NCBI GenBank assembly: GCA_017621495.1
Contig: JAGATB010000013.1
Span: 1 to 55,132, forward strand
Reading direction: 5' to 3'
Source of the DNA: Clostridia bacterium
GTDB lineage: Bacteria; Bacillota; Clostridia; UMGS1810
DNA: 55,132 nucleotides
Under the pieces are notes generated by a model. The model saw only the letters and a program-made list of their open reading frames with translations, made no database searches and was not told where the DNA came from. This document shows positions 10,901-18,955 of the stretch, piece by piece (position 1 is the first letter of the stretch; each line of letters opens with the position of its first letter). A program made the position numbers and the translations under genes.

Positions 10901-11221
10901 GCTACAAGCGGTACTGTATCAGAGGGAGATACCATTACAGCCGGTACCAGACTTATCAACACTGCCGGCACCAATAAGACCTATGTATTCTTCATGGCAC
11001 TCTACGAAGGCGATACCATGTACAAGGTGGACTTCGAAGAAGTAGAGCAGGATGGTATTTCAACTGCACTTGACAAAGAGGCAAACATCTCATGCTCATT
11101 TACCATGAGTGCAGATGATGCTGCAAAAGTAACTAAGGTTAAGACTTTCCTTTGGGATGGTATGGATACTATGAAACCTGTATTACCTGTTGCAGAGTTC
11201 AATAAAACCTCAGCACAGTAA
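7982..11221 (+). CDS. Large secreted LamG-repeat protein
   Basis: A 1079-residue protein with a clear signal peptide (MKKSFLSLLVV... ending PVSA). It has a LamG-like domain (about 30-215), an Ig-like domain (about 220-320), and two homologous ~260-residue modules starting at YYQPVGWYLAHRW (about 350) and YYQPAGWYLAHRW (about 615). A C-terminal pair of beta domains (about 845-1079) is related to the segment after the LamG module in the gene at the left edge. No catalytic motif or SLH domain is visible. The function is unknown; multiple concanavalin-like folds suggest glycan binding or an adhesin or scaffold role at the surface. The ribosome binding site is aaaggag at 7969. Confidence 0.7.
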   Translation: MKKSFLSLLVVLTMLISAVYVPVSASVGKLAAYDYDDIVKLYNDGTSTDNFLSVSGITASSGNLVLAGNGSTVASTLSLPVTTQTDTTYGALSFKINAQTIDSAFSTGGGVSFMVKETSSTPDVHCFIMRNTMGMTDTTSYGHNFNDGIAYNTNTWYTVGIVFYKNQTLDLYIDGAYIKNSKFANNLSSTLTSLNLQMNVIGSTTLYMDDITWSTYSDDAFFAETVGKKTAYAAGEIAKIRFTEPVAEADTSSIKLYECETGNRISGIETEFVDGILNVTLPETGMTQGKEYRIELNSIKGSLGRILKTDNIYFNYKVENSEITESIGNEDFEEFTLSTASLKGNDTDYYQPVGWYLAHRWNSQFDGFVRPVSGDASYGTAMQVGQLESTATSTNDLSETHAYMPLSKRASTGKVTITYDMKPERADDTWRNNTNPAPNLLVMVYPDGIDSSDESWAQGESASIGQWNSESRAGRIVSAIAGTNISIPAKRILGGGFTTENLTTIKTLTTDSSNVVTGDSAKWYRVKMVIDFNLGTLEYYLDGISAGTVSLSTLGINAVKGISFGTQYNSLDASTLIDNIKVEHTYESSIKTDTIKTENFSGFTTESADSPSTDTDYYQPAGWYLAHRWNGRDTGFLIPETDAQNGTVMKIGRYGNDNSGPAHGYMPLGTDITSGVVTISYSMKPERLSTAWNGVYTNHAQTPNLLVMVYPDGIDSSDMSWAQGDSVSIANTNYAKPVAGIFMNNIATANEPTWAKQTILKTLTMDTADANKVAASDSVWYDVKIELDFDNGTTAYYLDGVKTAGASLSALGIDGIQGISFGTNSNALDASTLIDNIEVKHTYEEASSIGVMQVRFSDYYGSNYGTASELTTVADTVCIAFWQKSVDTPSESNFALTDEDGNDIPFEGDYDEDTDVYYMNLREYLTKGGTYTLTVSGLTSNGKDIPAYEQTITASSEGVIIAEPMYIWKNASPATSGTVSEGDTITAGTRLINTAGTNKTYVFFMALYEGDTMYKVDFEEVEQDGISTALDKEANISCSFTMSADDAAKVTKVKTFLWDGMDTMKPVLPVAEFNKTSAQ

Positions 11222-11237
11222 TATACAATCCTAAGCA

Positions 11238-11272
11238 CAATCACTCAGCTGCGTTATGCGGCTGAGTGATTG
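11238..11272 (+). terminator. Strong hairpin between surface-protein genes
   Basis: CAATCACTCAGC and GCTGAGTGATTG form a perfect 12-bp stem with an 11-base loop. No U-run follows on the + strand, so it may be an intercistronic mRNA-stabilising hairpin or a partial attenuator rather than a full terminator. Confidence 0.5.
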
Positions 11273-11296
11273 CAAACTTAAAAAATGGAGGAAAAC

Positions 11297-12928
11297 ATGA
11301 TGCACAAAAAGAAAAATCTAATCTCGGCAATATCAATTACGACAATGCTCATGGCATCTGTATGTCCGTCCGCTGTATTTGCAGATAGTGAGCAGGTAGG
11401 TACCGCAGGCATCAGACTGTATGGTACTGCCTCCTGCAAAGAGAGCGGTCATACCGTCTGTGTCGATGTCTATGCACACGGCAAGACTCCGGCAGATTTG
11501 CGCAGTGCCGGTTCCAGAGATGAATATCCCGATATTATCGTATACAGAAATGAGCTGAAAACCACAGCCGGCGGCGCGTATGAAATCACATTTGGTCTCG
11601 GAGACAGACCCAGCGGTATGTATGATGCATATATATCGTGCGAATGTGAAAACAGCGTTAATACCGAGCAGATACTCTACAGCAATCCGGAAGAGAGCAA
11701 GGCGGCAATTGCACTTTTGAATTCTGCAGTAAATGCAGAAGACCCCATAGCAGAAATACAAAAAATCTGTAAGAAAGAAGCATTTGCACTTGGATTCGAT
11801 TGTGAATATGCATTTGATACATATGCTGCTCAGTTAATGCTGCAAGCTATAACCACAGCGCCCCTCGACCCGGAGGATAAGACAGCAGCCATAGCTTTGT
11901 ATGAGAAGGCTGCAGCAATTGCAGCTGTCAAGAGCGGTACATTGACCAATCTGTTTACAGCGGCGGATTACCTTGACCTTGATAAAGGTGACATAAAGGA
12001 TTTTTATACTAAATCCTATGTTACAGCCGAATTCGGTACATATACCACCGGTATTCTCAAGAGCCAAACCTTTGATAAAATATCTGATTTTGATGATGCA
12101 CTTACCGAACAGTTTGTGTTAAGTACTGTCAAGATGCCCGACGGATATGCCAATATTCAGGCTGTAGTAAGTGAGTTTATGAATCGCACAATTACCGATA
12201 ATCAGGCGCTTAGTGTCAGCGGTAATGTGTATGCTTCATATTCCGAGTTAGAAAATGCCCTCGGTGGCTCATCCGGAACGGGAAGCTCGCCTTCCAATAC
12301 CAAGCCCTCCAACAAGGGTGGTAATTCAAGCTATTCCGGAAGCTTTGTTGCAGGAAATGAAGCCGAGAAAATTAATAAGAATATCTTTGATGATATTGAT
12401 GGTGTAAGCTGGGCGGTAGAGTCCATAGTGGAACTCGCTCAAAAAGGCATTATCTCCGGCAAGGGCGACAGACTGTTCTATCCCAATGATAATATAACCC
12501 GTGAAGAATTCGTAAAGATAATAATGCTTACATTCTTTAAAAACGCAGAGCCCGCAGCGGTTGACTTCGCAGATGTAGACAACTCTGCCTGGTATGCACC
12601 CTATGTCAAAGCGGCATGCGGCAGCGGTATTATCAACGGCATAGGAGATAATCGCTTTGGCACGGGTATGAATATCACCCGTGAGGATATGGCAGTTATA
12701 GCATATCGTACAGCGGTAAGTGCCGGAAAGCTTGCCGAGGAGGAAACTGAATCAAGCTTTAAGTTTGATGACGACTACAGCATTTCCGATTATGCCAAAA
12801 AGGCTGTATATGCCCTCTATGAAGCAGAGGTTATCAGTGGTATGACTGCGTCGGAATTCGCTCCCAAGCAGTCTCTTACCAGAGCACAGGCAGCCAAAAT
12901 TATCTATTACATATACAATTTGAAGTAA
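11297..12928 (+). CDS. SLH-domain surface protein
   Basis: I choose ATG 11297 because GGAGG at 11287-11291 sits 5 bases upstream; the earlier ATG at 11285 overlaps that site. A signal peptide ends at AVFA. The middle (about 30-340) is of unknown fold and ends in a low-complexity Gly/Ser linker. The C-terminus has three SLH repeats: about 365-415 (FDDIDGVSWAVESI), 425-475 (FADVDNSAWYAPYVKAA) and 490-540 (ending LTRAQAAKIIYYI). SLH domains anchor proteins non-covalently to pyruvylated secondary cell-wall polymers. With the next gene it probably forms part of the cell-surface apparatus of this glycan locus. Confidence 0.85.
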   Translation: MMHKKKNLISAISITTMLMASVCPSAVFADSEQVGTAGIRLYGTASCKESGHTVCVDVYAHGKTPADLRSAGSRDEYPDIIVYRNELKTTAGGAYEITFGLGDRPSGMYDAYISCECENSVNTEQILYSNPEESKAAIALLNSAVNAEDPIAEIQKICKKEAFALGFDCEYAFDTYAAQLMLQAITTAPLDPEDKTAAIALYEKAAAIAAVKSGTLTNLFTAADYLDLDKGDIKDFYTKSYVTAEFGTYTTGILKSQTFDKISDFDDALTEQFVLSTVKMPDGYANIQAVVSEFMNRTITDNQALSVSGNVYASYSELENALGGSSGTGSSPSNTKPSNKGGNSSYSGSFVAGNEAEKINKNIFDDIDGVSWAVESIVELAQKGIISGKGDRLFYPNDNITREEFVKIIMLTFFKNAEPAAVDFADVDNSAWYAPYVKAACGSGIINGIGDNRFGTGMNITREDMAVIAYRTAVSAGKLAEEETESSFKFDDDYSISDYAKKAVYALYEAEVISGMTASEFAPKQSLTRAQAAKIIYYIYNLK

Positions 12929-12946
12929 AAGGAGGATTATCGTATT

Positions 12947-15592
12947 ATGCTAAAGAAAATTATTTCGGTTATACTCTCTTTCATGATTGTTTTCAGCGTA
13001 ACAGGTGCTATGGCTGCAGAAACTTCATCACCATATGAGAATGCGGTTAATCTTCTTGAAAAATTAAATATATTATATGAGAAAAATTCCGCCGTATATG
13101 ACTCGGCAGTCAGCAGAGCCGACTTTGCAGTATACGCAGCGAGGGTACTTGGTATAGATGATACCATCAGAGACAAAGATACCAGATACTTTATCGATAT
13201 GGCTATGTATGACTATGCGGCATATAGCGTCAACTGCCTTGTAGAGCGCGGTATTCTATCTGTAGGAGACAACAGAATGTTCAGACCCGCAGACCCGATT
13301 ACCTATGCAGAAGCGGTGAAGATTGCTGTTTGCATGCTCGGATACAAACCCGCCGCTGAGGCGAGGGGAGGGTATCCCTCGGGTTATGTGACAATTGCTT
13401 CACAGCTCGATTTGATTGACAATAACCAAGACGATGTGTTCTCTCTCAATGACGTTGCAGAGCTGCTCTACCATACTCTTACTGCTCCGCAGTATGTTAT
13501 AGATTCTATCAAGACAGACGGCTCAGATAACACATACAGCTATACCTCATCCGATGATCATACATTGCTCTATGATAATTTCGGATACAAGTTCCTGGAG
13601 GGAATCCTCACCGGCTATGATGATATCAATATAGCTTTTGATGTTACCGCATCGGAGGGGCAGGCAGTTGTTGAAGGCACTCGTTTCAAAGTAAATGACG
13701 GCATTGATATGATAGAGCTCATAGGCAGCAATGTATGTGTGCTCTATGATGAAGACGATGTTATACACATAGCATATGCCGAGGAAGCAAACGAAAAAAT
13801 CGTTGAATTCGACACCTATGACTATGTAAGCTATAACGGCAGTACCCTGGTTTATTATGATGAGGATAAAGGTAATAAATCATTAGATGTTGCAGGTGCG
13901 GTGGTTCTTTATAACGGTGCCGCTCCGGCAACCGGTACACAGGAGCTTTTTGATAACCTGGAGAGCGGCAGTGTCAAGGTGATAGACAGCGATGGCAAAA
14001 GCGGATATGACGCAGTTGTGGTAAATGATTATCATGCATATGTATATAAATCCGCTGATGTAAATAATAATATCATATTCAGCAAAATTGATAATCAAAG
14101 CAGTATTGAGCTCGATAAGTACGAAAGAATTGAGATGATATCCTCAAACGGTGAGCCGGTAGATATAACTGCTCTTGAATCCAATGATGTATTAAATGTG
14201 CTTGCTGCCAAGGATTACAGCCGTATCAAAATTATCGTTACCAAAGATAAGGTGAGCGGCATCGTATCTCAGATTGAAGCAGGTGACAAGCTTAATGTAG
14301 AAATTGAAGGTAAGTTCTATACCATCAACAAGGCATACCAAAGTCTGGAGAATGATATAAAGCTTGGACAAAAGCTGACCTTGCTTCTCAATATATATGG
14401 CGAAGCCGTAATGATTGCAGACAGCAGCTATGATGGCATGAATGTTGGTTTCTTGAGCGGATTGAGCTTCGGTGACAATGCATTTAATAATGACCTGAAG
14501 TTCAGAATTTATTCAAAAGCTTCCGGATTAGCTGTATATTCATCGGCAGACAGTATAAAGATTGACGGTATCAGATATACCGATTCTGTAGCTGCAGCCA
14601 AGAGTATCCCGGATACAACCGTAAGCGGAGATAAAATTGCATTTAAGTCGCAGATAGTCCTCTTCAAGCTGAATTCCGACAATGAAATCACAGCCATCGA
14701 TACTCACTATGTATCCTCTGAAGAAAACGCAGACAATTCTCTGGTAAGAGTGGCAGACGGCACCAAGTACCTCACAAAATACAGCGGAAGATTTGATAAG
14801 ACTCTTCCGGTTAATTCTACCACACAGGTATTTTGTGTTCCCGAAGAGGATAGCCTGAGCTCCGATGCTTCGGATTACTTTATAGCAAAGGAAAGTAACT
14901 TCAATAATACAGTCCAATTCAAGATGGAGGCATATAAAGTCAAAGGAACTAATGAAATCGTTGATGCTATGATTTATCATGTTAATCCCAACGATACAGC
15001 AGAGAACGATTGGCTGAATTCAAAGATGCTTATAGTAGGCCGTGTTTCTGATGCTGTTGATAAGGACGATGAACATTATAAGCTCATAAAGGGATTAATG
15101 CAGGGTAATGAAAGGCAGTTAGAGATATATGCCGAGGAATTAAATTCCGACAGTGACCCGGTAGCGGAAATCTCCGAAGGCGACCTGATACGCTTCAGAA
15201 CAGCACAAAACGGCAGAGTTATTCATCTGCAAAAGCTGTACGATGCAAGCAGCGAAGCGAGAACCGCACATTGGAAAGGCGATAACGATACTACCTCTTT
15301 GTTTGATGCCGGATTTAACAGTAACTTCCAGCTGTCATTCGGCTATGTAAACAAAACGGGTGACAGAACCCTGTCATGGGGATACAAGTCCGGTGCCGAT
15401 GTGGATGAAGTTCTTGACTTATCTGCAATGAAATGCATGTATTATGACAAGAATCTTCCTTCCGGCAAGAGGTTGTATACTGCAGGCTTTGATGCCATAG
15501 TGGATTACGAAAGCGCAGGAGACAACTGTGATGTAATCATCCTTCAGACATTGCAGACAAATCCTCAGGCTCTTGTGGTCTACAAAAAATAA
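12947..15592 (+). CDS. Large SLH-domain protein of unknown function
   Basis: An 881-residue exported protein (signal peptide ending GAMAA) with SLH-type repeats at the N-terminus (about 25-160; AVNCLVERGILSVGDN-like block followed by FRPADPITYAEAVKIA). The remaining ~700 residues are Asp/Asn/Ser/Tyr-rich beta-strand-like sequence with no catalytic motif I recognise. It follows the other SLH gene by 18 bases with an AAGGAGG ribosome binding site and precedes the sugar-binding lipoprotein by 22 bases. This suggests co-transcription and a surface receptor or S-layer-like role. The large domain could be a repeated protein-protein or glycan-binding platform; I cannot say which. Confidence 0.7.
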   Translation: MLKKIISVILSFMIVFSVTGAMAAETSSPYENAVNLLEKLNILYEKNSAVYDSAVSRADFAVYAARVLGIDDTIRDKDTRYFIDMAMYDYAAYSVNCLVERGILSVGDNRMFRPADPITYAEAVKIAVCMLGYKPAAEARGGYPSGYVTIASQLDLIDNNQDDVFSLNDVAELLYHTLTAPQYVIDSIKTDGSDNTYSYTSSDDHTLLYDNFGYKFLEGILTGYDDINIAFDVTASEGQAVVEGTRFKVNDGIDMIELIGSNVCVLYDEDDVIHIAYAEEANEKIVEFDTYDYVSYNGSTLVYYDEDKGNKSLDVAGAVVLYNGAAPATGTQELFDNLESGSVKVIDSDGKSGYDAVVVNDYHAYVYKSADVNNNIIFSKIDNQSSIELDKYERIEMISSNGEPVDITALESNDVLNVLAAKDYSRIKIIVTKDKVSGIVSQIEAGDKLNVEIEGKFYTINKAYQSLENDIKLGQKLTLLLNIYGEAVMIADSSYDGMNVGFLSGLSFGDNAFNNDLKFRIYSKASGLAVYSSADSIKIDGIRYTDSVAAAKSIPDTTVSGDKIAFKSQIVLFKLNSDNEITAIDTHYVSSEENADNSLVRVADGTKYLTKYSGRFDKTLPVNSTTQVFCVPEEDSLSSDASDYFIAKESNFNNTVQFKMEAYKVKGTNEIVDAMIYHVNPNDTAENDWLNSKMLIVGRVSDAVDKDDEHYKLIKGLMQGNERQLEIYAEELNSDSDPVAEISEGDLIRFRTAQNGRVIHLQKLYDASSEARTAHWKGDNDTTSLFDAGFNSNFQLSFGYVNKTGDRTLSWGYKSGADVDEVLDLSAMKCMYYDKNLPSGKRLYTAGFDAIVDYESAGDNCDVIILQTLQTNPQALVVYKK

Positions 15593-15614
15593 TTAATTTA
15601 AGGAGTGGTAATTT

Positions 15615-17021
15615 ATGAGAAAAGTAATATTAAAAGCAGCTGCATTGGCTTTGATAGTGTCTTTGCTTGCATGTGCTTTTGCCGGCTGCGGTAAGAAGGA
15701 TGCAACCAAAGACGAAGAGGGCAGAACCATCGTCTCGGTGGGTAACTGGCCTGCTAAGTCCAATCCTCAGTATGAGTCAATGAATGAGAGAAAAACACGT
15801 TTTGAAAAGGCAAATCCGGATGTATCCATAAGGCCTGATGAGTGGACCTGGGACAGAAAGACATTTTATGCCAAGGCAGCAGGCGGACAATTGCCTATAG
15901 TGTATCAGACAGGCTTTACCGAAATGCCGGAGATTATAAGTTCAGAGTATTCTGCAGATATATCCGAGGTATTGTCCAAGCATGGCTTTGACGGAATGCT
16001 GAACGAAGATATCCTTGAAGTAATCAGCAAAGACGGTAAGGTTTATGCACTGCCAAACAGCACATATGTATTGGGTCTTGCATTTAACACTGAGCTTATG
16101 AAGTCTGCAGGACTTATGGAGGCGGACGGCACTCCCAAGCAGCCCAAGGATTGGAATGAGGTTGCAGACTTTGCGGTTAAGATTAAAAAGGCTACCGGAA
16201 AGCCGGGTATTGTGTTCCCTTCCTCCGGTAACTACGGCGGTTGGATGTTTATGCCTGTAGCCTGGTCATTTGGCGTTGATTTCATGGAGAAGGATAAAGA
16301 CGGTAAATGGCAAGCCACATTTGATACCAAGGAAGCTGTAAAGGCATTGCAGTATATCAAGGATTTGAAGTGGAAATATGATGTACTGCCTTCCACTACA
16401 TTAATTGACGGAACCGAATACAACAAGACCTTCGCTACAGGCAATGCCGGTATGATGATTGCAGCCGGTGATGTACCTACCAAGGTGTTCCAGTATGGTA
16501 TGAAGCCCGACCATATCGGCATGATGGCAATGCCTGCAGGTCCCAAGCGTCATGTTACACTCCTCGGAGGCGGTGTATACTGCATTAATGCCAATGCTAC
16601 CGAAGACCAGATTGACGCAGCACTGCGCTGGCTTGAAACCGCTATCAGCTTTGAGACTACAGAAGAATTCAAAACAAATACCAAGAATTACCTTGACCAA
16701 TGTGTTGAAACAAATCAGCTTGTAGGTGTCAAAGGGATGAGCATGTGGAGCGATAAGGCGGAGAGCCAGGCATGGAGCAATAAGCTGGTTGATGATATGG
16801 CAAATTCAAATATCAATCACGTAAGATTATACAACGAATTCGTAGCTGATTGCCCTGCTGATATACAGCCGGAGGAGCCTGTTTGTGCACAAGAATTGTA
16901 TGCAGTGATAGACAGTCTCATTCAGGAAGTACTGACCAACAAAGATGCCGATTGTGCTAAGCTCTTAAAGAAAGCCAACGCAGACTTCCAGTCAAACTAC
17001 CTGGATAATTTGACATATTAA
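15615..17021 (+). CDS. ABC transporter sugar-binding lipoprotein
   Basis: A 468-residue extracellular solute-binding protein of the carbohydrate (family 1) type. The signal peptide ends in a lipobox (AFAGC, Cys25), so it is lipid-anchored. Typical features are VSVGNWP at the start, RFEKANPDV, and a mid-region ALPNSTYVLGLAFNTELMKSAGL. It is the largest-distance capture component for the permeases at 17097 and 18044. A stable hairpin follows (17038-17073), as often found after binding-protein genes that need higher expression than the permeases. The family of permeases and the neighbouring GH78 enzyme suggest an oligosaccharide or rhamnose-containing glycan fragment as ligand. Confidence 0.9.
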   Translation: MRKVILKAAALALIVSLLACAFAGCGKKDATKDEEGRTIVSVGNWPAKSNPQYESMNERKTRFEKANPDVSIRPDEWTWDRKTFYAKAAGGQLPIVYQTGFTEMPEIISSEYSADISEVLSKHGFDGMLNEDILEVISKDGKVYALPNSTYVLGLAFNTELMKSAGLMEADGTPKQPKDWNEVADFAVKIKKATGKPGIVFPSSGNYGGWMFMPVAWSFGVDFMEKDKDGKWQATFDTKEAVKALQYIKDLKWKYDVLPSTTLIDGTEYNKTFATGNAGMMIAAGDVPTKVFQYGMKPDHIGMMAMPAGPKRHVTLLGGGVYCINANATEDQIDAALRWLETAISFETTEEFKTNTKNYLDQCVETNQLVGVKGMSMWSDKAESQAWSNKLVDDMANSNINHVRLYNEFVADCPADIQPEEPVCAQELYAVIDSLIQEVLTNKDADCAKLLKKANADFQSNYLDNLTY

Positions 17022-17037
17022 TACAGTAACATTTATA

Positions 17038-17073
17038 TTTTTTGCGGGCGATACAACAATCGCTCGCAAAAAA
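17038..17073 (+). terminator. Intercistronic hairpin between binding protein and permease genes
   Basis: TTTTTTGCGGGCGA (17038-17051) pairs with TCGCTCGCAAAAAA (17060-17073) in a 14-bp stem with one G-U pair and an 8-base loop. On the + strand it would end in A residues rather than a U-run, so it likely protects the upstream mRNA 3' end or causes partial attenuation instead of full termination. Confidence 0.5.
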
Positions 17074-17096
17074 TAATCCGGAAAGGAAGATGACAT

Positions 17097-18029
17097 TTGA
17101 AAATTAATAAAGATACAGATGTTGCCAAGAGAATGCGTGCACGTAATTCCGCACGTCTTCGCAACAATATTGATGCATGGATACTCATGCTTCCCATGGT
17201 TATCATACTTTATCTTTTTGTATGGCGTCCTACAGTGCTTGGCGGTGTGTGGTCTTTCTTTAATATGAGAGCTTATACCGTTTTGGATTTTTGCGGATTG
17301 GATAATTATATCAAGGTCCTCAGTCATACACAATTTCTGCCCATGCTGTGGAACACGGTTCAGTATGTACTATGGTCACTTATAGTCGGATTTTTACCGC
17401 CTCTTTTTATTGCAATAATGCTCAATGAGATTATACATTTCAAAAGCGGTTTCAGAGTGCTTATATACATACCTGCCGTTATCCCCGGCATAGCGGCTAT
17501 GCTTATGTGGTATTTTATGTATTATCCCGATCAGACCGGACTTTTAAATATGCTTCTGGGCAAGCTGGGTATCAAATCCTTTGGTTGGCTCAACAATCCC
17601 GACTTCACAATTTTGGGAATTATTATTTATATGACCTGGAAGGGCTTCGCCGGAACCATGCTTTTGTATTATGCGTCACTGCAGAGTGTGTCTGTGGAGG
17701 TCTATGAGGCGGCACTGATTGATGGTGCAGGTCCTTTTAAAAGGCTGTGGCATGTTACCAGACCTGCCATGGAGGGACTTCTGCTGCTCAATCTGGTTCG
17801 TCAGATTATCAGTGTGTTTCAGATTATGGAGCAGCCGCTTGCCATGACCGGCGGCGGACCAAACGGTGCCTCTACATCTCTGTCTTACCAGCTGTATCAG
17901 TACGGATTCAACAGCGGAGGTAAGGGTACCGGACAGGCTATGGCTCTGGGTGTAATTATATTTTTGATACTGATAGTGTTTACTATCTTCTACTTTAAAT
18001 TAAACAAAAAAGTAGAAGACCGCTACTAA
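17097..18029 (+). CDS. Sugar ABC transporter permease (LplB/UgpA type)
   Basis: A 310-residue inner-membrane permease with about six transmembrane helices and the EAA loop (EAALIDGAGPFKRLWHVTRP, near residue 205) that contacts the ATPase. The TTG start at 17097 is chosen because GGAAAGGAAGA lies just upstream and no in-frame ATG occurs nearby. It pairs with the second permease 14 bases downstream. No ATPase gene is present; in Bacillota such importers often share a common MsmX-type ATPase encoded elsewhere. Confidence 0.9.
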   Translation: MKINKDTDVAKRMRARNSARLRNNIDAWILMLPMVIILYLFVWRPTVLGGVWSFFNMRAYTVLDFCGLDNYIKVLSHTQFLPMLWNTVQYVLWSLIVGFLPPLFIAIMLNEIIHFKSGFRVLIYIPAVIPGIAAMLMWYFMYYPDQTGLLNMLLGKLGIKSFGWLNNPDFTILGIIIYMTWKGFAGTMLLYYASLQSVSVEVYEAALIDGAGPFKRLWHVTRPAMEGLLLLNLVRQIISVFQIMEQPLAMTGGGPNGASTSLSYQLYQYGFNSGGKGTGQAMALGVIIFLILIVFTIFYFKLNKKVEDRY

Positions 18030-18043
18030 AGGAGGGTACCGCT

Positions 18044-18955
18044 ATGAAAAAACACATATCTAAACAAACAGGGGTACTCAGCACCTCGGATTTAAAGACA
18101 GCAAGCGGCAAGCTGATATATTGGATATTCTTTGCACTGCTTGTCATGGTTTCGATTGCTTCTGTGGTTCCGGCTGTATGGACTGTGCTTACTTCATTTA
18201 AGGACACACATGAAATCTACAGTGAATTCAGCTTTTTCCCAAAGGATATGTCCATAAATCGTATAGTAACCCGTATCACCGAATCGTGGAATTATCTCCA
18301 GCTGGGAGATTCGTTTATAAATACTATTGTACTTTCAATCGGTAATCTGATTGTCAGTATAGTGGTCTGCGGCTTTGGCGGATATGTACTGTCAAAGCTA
18401 AAGCCGAAGGGCAGCAAGCTCATATTCACACTTGTAGTATGGACTATGATGATGCCGGGTCAGATACGTATGGTGCCGAACTATATTTCATGGCTTCATT
18501 TCCCGTTTGCTGGTGAAAGTGCATACGGCATCAATCTTTTGGATACATTCTGGCCCATGTGGCTTAGTGCCGGTGCGGATACCTTTGCGGTGCTTCTTTT
18601 TAAGAATGCATTTGACGGACTTTCGAGCTCGTATGTAGAAGCTGCCAAAATTGACGGCTGCACCAATTATGGTGTATTTTTTAAGATAATGCTTCCGCTG
18701 GTAATGCCTGTAATTATTTATCAGTCCATCAATGTACTCAGCAGTGCATGGTCAGACTTTTTCACACCGCTGCTCGTACTTGACAGGAATGTGGTGGTAC
18801 CGCTCAAAATTTACAGACTTCAGACCGATACAAGCATACAGATGAATACATACTTTATGGCACTTGTGTTTGCAAGTGTGCCGCCGTTTATAATTTTTGC
18901 CGTTTTCCAGAAGAGAATTCTGGGAGGAATTAATATTGGCGGAGTTAAGGGGTGA
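18044..18955 (+). CDS. Sugar ABC transporter permease (LplC/MalG type)
   Basis: A 303-residue permease with six predicted membrane segments and an EAA motif EAAKIDGCTNYGVFFKIMLP (near residue 205). A cytoplasmic N-terminus precedes the first helix (KLIYWIFFALLVMVSIASVV region). The ribosome binding site AAAGGAGGG is well placed. Its stop codon overlaps the start of the rhamnosidase gene, indicating translational coupling, so import and cleavage of the same glycan are likely linked. Confidence 0.9.
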   Translation: MKKHISKQTGVLSTSDLKTASGKLIYWIFFALLVMVSIASVVPAVWTVLTSFKDTHEIYSEFSFFPKDMSINRIVTRITESWNYLQLGDSFINTIVLSIGNLIVSIVVCGFGGYVLSKLKPKGSKLIFTLVVWTMMMPGQIRMVPNYISWLHFPFAGESAYGINLLDTFWPMWLSAGADTFAVLLFKNAFDGLSSSYVEAAKIDGCTNYGVFFKIMLPLVMPVIIYQSINVLSSAWSDFFTPLLVLDRNVVVPLKIYRLQTDTSIQMNTYFMALVFASVPPFIIFAVFQKRILGGINIGGVKG

